Shown piece after piece: positions 61,220 through 64,000 of a stretch of DNA of 64,000 bases. This stretch comes from Mycobacterium sp. DL592 (GTDB lineage: Bacteria > Actinomycetota > Actinomycetes > Mycobacteriales > Mycobacteriaceae). Below the pieces are notes generated by a model, which ran no database searches, was not told the origin of the DNA, and saw nothing but the letters and a program-made list of their open reading frames with translations. Position 1 is the stretch's first letter. Every line of letters starts with the position of its first letter. The translations under genes were made by a program, and so were the position numbers. The DNA is taken from assembly GCF_011694515.1 (NCBI RefSeq), contig NZ_CP050192.1, positions 1,555,299 through 1,619,298 of the forward strand, in the 5' to 3' direction.

Positions 61220-62128
61220 TTACCTATTCCCGCGACTTGTGGCTGTCGCTGCGGGGGCTTTCTTCTGCGTGGGGGTGTGTGCGGCTGTCGCTGGGGCGGC
61301 TGTTGTGTTGCCGGTGGGTGTCGCCGCCGCGGTCGGAGCGGAGTTCTTGGGTTTGACCGCTGCCGCCCCGCCGACCCTTGTTCCGATGGCGATGCCTGGG
61401 CCTGCCTTAGTGACGGATTGACCAGTCTCTCCGATCGCTCCTGCGATCGCGAACGGACCCGGTTGCGCTGATACAACGTTGCCGCTGCCGAACGCGTTGA
61501 ACGCCAAACTGCCTGTGGCCACGGTTGCTTTGTTGTCACCGGCAAGAACAGTGTTGTCGGTTCCCAGCACGTTCACGGCGGTATTGAAGTAACCACTCGC
61601 TATAACGTAAGGGTTGGATTTACTCGCGGGGCCGAACAGGTTGACGGCGATGTCGGCAATACCGGTGGCCTCTACCACATCGAGATTCGGGCTGGCGGGG
61701 GTGATATTGATGGCGATATTCAGGCCGAGCTGGCCCGACCCACCAGGTAGTGCGTGGGACCCAGCAGTTAGGGCATAGGCATTTTGGCCTAGTGCCGCGG
61801 TGATTCCGAACAAGCCGTCAGTATTCGCCACCGCACCGTCGCCGACCGCCGTCGCGAAGGTAAAGGCGTCGTCAGTGAAGGCTCTAGCTCCGGTGCCGAC
61901 CGCGAACGCGCTGCCGAACAATCCGTCGGCGTGCGCTTGCGCTCCGGTGCCGATCGCGATCGCGATCGTGGTCAGGGTGCTGGTGCAGTCGGCGGTGTTA
62001 CCGATGCCGAAGAACGACGCGCAGTTGGCGTTGGCGGTGGGGGCACCGGTTAGTGTTCCGGCGGCCAGCGCACCGGACACCAACGCCCCGAGCAACACGC
62101 CACCCTTTACCCGAATCTGATCGACCAT
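61220..62128 (-). CDS. Secreted protein with YadA-head-like repeats
   Basis: 302 residues from ATG 62126-62128 (GGGAGAA ribosome site). Signal peptide (GGVLLGALVSGALAAGTLTG then APTANA). The mature part begins NCASFFGIGNTADCTS, then tandem ~15-22-residue units of the type IAIGTGAQAHADGLFGSAFA, VGTGARAFTDDAFTFATAVG, DGAVANTDGLFGITAALGQN. These read like the left-handed beta-roll (Hep/Hag) repeats of YadA-type adhesin heads. The tail is Ala/Thr/Pro/Lys-rich. Mycobacterial secreted proteins with such repeats exist, but their function is unknown; a surface or matrix role is inferred. Confidence 0.75.
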   Translation of the reverse strand: MVDQIRVKGGVLLGALVSGALAAGTLTGAPTANANCASFFGIGNTADCTSTLTTIAIAIGTGAQAHADGLFGSAFAVGTGARAFTDDAFTFATAVGDGAVANTDGLFGITAALGQNAYALTAGSHALPGGSGQLGLNIAINITPASPNLDVVEATGIADIAVNLFGPASKSNPYVIASGYFNTAVNVLGTDNTVLAGDNKATVATGSLAFNAFGSGNVVSAQPGPFAIAGAIGETGQSVTKAGPGIAIGTRVGGAAAVKPKNSAPTAAATPTGNTTAAPATAAHTPTQKKAPAATATSRGNR

Positions 62129-62391
62129 GGTTTCTCCCGACCACTGGTGGGTATCTGAATCGGAAGCTACTCCGGTATCGCGAGGTCCAAGGTTTTTCGG
62201 CGGATTATTCACGCACTAGTAAGTGGGTGTGCTGCGGTGTCGGGGCCGCCTTTCAGTGCTACACCCAGACCGGGTGAGAGGCGAACGCACAACACCCCCG
62301 GGCACCCAAATGGTGACCGGGGGAAGGACAGTAGCCTGTCAAGCAGATGGGGACTGCCCCCAGTTTGGTTGACTCCTTGATGTGCCCCGGC

Positions 62392-62608
62392 GGCCGAACC
62401 CACGCCCGCACCCCGGTGCTCATGCTCATCGAGGACCTCAACGTCAGAATCATCAACGCCGCTACCGGAGAGCTCATCCGCGAACTGACCATCGACACCA
62501 CCAGGGACTACCAACCACGCGGAGTCCCACCCGGCCCCAAACCGAAAAGCTGTGAACCTAATGCAGGTTCACAACTATTCCGATGTCCTGAGACATCACA
62601 CAGCGCCC
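62392..62608 (+). pseudogene. 3' remnant of an IS481-type transposase with its right end
   Basis: From GRTHARTPVLMLIEDLNVRI onward the frame reads INAATGELIRELTIDTTRDY, QPRGVPPGPKPK. This matches the C-terminus of the intact transposase downstream (GRTHAGTCVIVLIHDLQIRV; DPTRDYQPTGAPKGPTRK) at roughly 60%. After it come a 9-bp hairpin (TGTGAACCT/AGGTTCACA, 62551-62573) and the right-end sequence 62580-62608. It is a truncated, diverged copy. The upstream 62129-62391 holds no gene I can support. Confidence 0.7.
62580..62608. repeat. 29-bp direct repeat, copy 1 (IS right end)
   Basis: The 29 bases at 62580-62608 occur again, identical and in the same orientation, at 63972-64000, where the window stops. 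They contain GATGTC-CTGA-GACATC. The repeat marks the right ends of two related IS elements laid head to tail. Confidence 0.9.
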
Positions 62609-62615
62609 CCGGCAG

Positions 62616-63992
62616 TGTGCTGGTTCAGGACATCGGCGACAGATGTCTCGCGACATAGGCGACACATGTCCCAGGTCATCGGCGACACCGCGACCGGGCG
62701 TGATGCTCGGCCATGCCGCAACCGCTTCGAAAGCCCGTCTGGTCATCACCGCGTTATTCGTCGACTGCCAGAGTCCCGCTGAAGTGTCCGCCCGGTACGG
62801 CGTGCACCGCGCCTGGGTCTACAAACTCAAAGCCCGCTACGAAGCCGAGGGCCAGGCTGCGCTCGAGCCCCGTTCACGGCGGCCCAAGACCTCTCCGGGC
62901 GCTGTAGCACCCGACGTTGTCGAGCTGATCGTGCGACTGCGCAACGAGCTGGCCGCTGCCGGCTTAGACGCCGGCCCTGACACCATCGCCTGGCACCTGC
63001 ACCACCACCACGGCCACCACGTGTCGCGCTCGACGATCAGCCGACATTTGCGCGCAGCCGGGCTTATCACCCCTGAGCCCAAGAAGCGCCCGAAGTCCTC
63101 CTACATCCGGTTGCAGGCCTCGATGCCCAACGAAACCTGGCAATCGGATTTCACTCACTACCGACTCACTCGCCCCGACGGGCGAGCTGGCGCCGATGTC
63201 GAGATCATCAGCTGGCTCGACGACTGCACCCGCTATGCCCTGCACGTGAGCGTCCATACCCGGGTGACCACGCCGGTCGTTGTCACCACCTTCCGCAAAG
63301 CCATTGCCCAACACGGGATTCCTGCCTCCACGCTCACCGACAACGGGATGGTCTACACCGTCAGACTCTCCGGCGGCCACGGTGGCCGCAACAACTTCGA
63401 AGCAGAGCTGCGCCGCCACCACGTCGTTCAGAAGAACTCCCGCCCCAGCCACCCCACAACATGCGGCAAGGCCGAACGATTCCAGCAGACGATGAAGAAA
63501 TGGCTGCGCGCCCAACCCGCCCAGCCCTCCACGATCGCCGAACTCCAAGCCCTCATCGACCGCTTCCTCGACGAATACAACCACCGCCGACCACACCGAT
63601 CCCTGCCCCACCGGGCCACCCCAGCCACGCTCTACGACTCGATGCCCACAGCGCTGCCGGGCCCGCTCACCAACCCCACAACCCACGACCGAATCCGACA
63701 CGACATCATCGACAAGGCCGGATCAGTGACACTGCGCCACAACAGCCGCCTGCACCACATCGGCATCGGACGAACCCACGCAGGAACCTGCGTCATCGTG
63801 CTCATCCACGACCTCCAGATCCGAGTCGTCAACGCCGCCACCGGAGACCTCCTCCGCGCATTAATCCTCGACCCCACCCGCGACTACCAACCCACCGGCG
63901 CACCCAAAGGACCCACCCGAAAACCCCCAAATAAACAACAGCCGAACCTACATTCGTAGGTCCGGCTGTCGCCGATGTCCTGAGACATCACA
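62616..63992 (+). mobile_element. IS481-family insertion sequence, about 1.38 kb
   Basis: Core terminal inverted repeats are perfect over 17 bp: CAGGACATCGGCGACAG at 62626-62642 and its complement at 63966-63982. With mismatches they extend outward to TGTG..., giving ends at about 62616 and 63992 with TG...CA termini. Inside is one complete DDE transposase gene, then a 12-bp hairpin (CAGCCG-A-ACCTAC with GTAGGT-C-CGGCTG, 63939-63968) overlapping the transposase stop and the right IR. No target-site duplication is evident: 15 nt after the earlier remnant's right end, the new element begins. The outer ends are not fully fixed. Confidence 0.85.
62703..63959 (+). CDS. IS481-family DDE transposase
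   Basis: 418 residues from ATG 62703. Helix-turn-helix region (ARLVITALFVDCQSPAEVSA; RYGVHRAWVYKLKARYEAEG), a Pro/Arg hinge (EPRSRRPKTSPGAV), then the rve integrase core. The catalytic triad is visible: first Asp in WQSDFTHYRL, second in STLTDNGMVYT, Glu in CGKAERFQQTMKKWL. A C-terminal ~90-residue extension includes RTHAGTCVIVLIHDL and DPTRDYQPTGAPKGP. Apparently intact and able to mobilise the element. Confidence 0.92.
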   Translation: MLGHAATASKARLVITALFVDCQSPAEVSARYGVHRAWVYKLKARYEAEGQAALEPRSRRPKTSPGAVAPDVVELIVRLRNELAAAGLDAGPDTIAWHLHHHHGHHVSRSTISRHLRAAGLITPEPKKRPKSSYIRLQASMPNETWQSDFTHYRLTRPDGRAGADVEIISWLDDCTRYALHVSVHTRVTTPVVVTTFRKAIAQHGIPASTLTDNGMVYTVRLSGGHGGRNNFEAELRRHHVVQKNSRPSHPTTCGKAERFQQTMKKWLRAQPAQPSTIAELQALIDRFLDEYNHRRPHRSLPHRATPATLYDSMPTALPGPLTNPTTHDRIRHDIIDKAGSVTLRHNSRLHHIGIGRTHAGTCVIVLIHDLQIRVVNAATGDLLRALILDPTRDYQPTGAPKGPTRKPPNKQQPNLHS

Positions 63993-64000
63993 CAGCGCCC
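63972..64000. repeat. 29-bp direct repeat, copy 2, at window edge
   Basis: Identical to 62580-62608, at the right end of the intact element. It reaches the last base of the window, so the shared sequence may go further and a third element could follow. Confidence 0.9.

Noticed and set aside
62209..62514. Minus-strand frame opposite the IS remnant
   Set aside because: It is the antisense of the transposase tail and has no ribosome site or known domain.

Overview
The window is GC-rich actinobacterial DNA that reads as a Mycobacterium/Mycolicibacterium-type chromosome. Markers are an LdtMt2/LppS-type L,D-transpeptidase, an MmpL transporter, a 13E12-repeat gene with a LexA-type box, a CadI protein and DUF6131 and DUF3618 proteins. 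The backbone matches, in inverted orientation, the M. tuberculosis order bcp (Rv2521) - Rv2520c - LdtMt2 (Rv2518c) - orn (Rv2511) - Rv2510c - Rv2509 - Rv2508c - Rv2507 - Rv2506 (BkaR) - accD1-accA1-fadE19-Rv2499c-citE-bkdABC. This synteny is recalled from memory, not computed.

Layout. 1-1.2 kb: partial cupin gene, bcp, DUF3618 gene. 1.2-12.4 kb: accessory block ending at tRNA-Lys. It holds a decayed arsenic cluster (arsR, cadI, truncated acr3), two flavin oxidases with an amino-acid permease, a diiron protein, and a glycan-decoration group (CmcI-type methyltransferase, membrane acyltransferase-SGNH fusion, secreted SGNH hydrolase). 12.6-25.3 kb: LdtMt2 orthologue, MmpL, tRNA-His, orn, HerA-like ATPase, SDR, MFS, an Rv2507-like gene, an S9 peptidase and two tiny membrane proteins. 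26-35.3 kb: the BkaR-controlled leucine/branched-chain operon from acyl-CoA carboxylase to the branched-chain keto-acid dehydrogenase, without the fadD35-scoAB genes that precede accD1 in M. tuberculosis. 35.3-41.6 kb: large secreted protein, 13E12 gene, enoyl-CoA hydratase, second acyltransferase-SGNH protein.

41.8-46.8 kb holds the most unusual system: a tight four-gene operon of a biuret-hydrolase-like cysteine hydrolase, an FdrA protein, a DUF1116 (YlbE) protein, and a carbamate kinase carrying an extra C-terminal domain that resembles the C-terminal domain of allophanate hydrolase. It suggests an ATP-yielding phosphorolytic route for biuret, allophanate or a related ureide (inference).

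47-55.4 kb: FkbM methyltransferase, VOC protein, diguanylate cyclase, F420-type nitroreductase, zinc-ribbon SDR, Fic pseudogene, and a MoxR-DUF58 operon. 55.9-60.7 kb: cold-shock-like protein, copper-type CopC/YcnI pair, a cobalamin riboswitch ahead of a Ni/Co transporter, and a TetR / DoxX-like / peroxiredoxin group. 60.9-64 kb: DinB remnant, secreted protein with YadA-head-like repeats, and an IS481-type element next to a remnant of a relative.

One stretch is not biology. Positions 22490-22559 closely match the Illumina Nextera i5 (P5) adapter and sit inside the Rv2507-like gene. Two other genes carry single-base length differences at G/C runs that may also be assembly errors.
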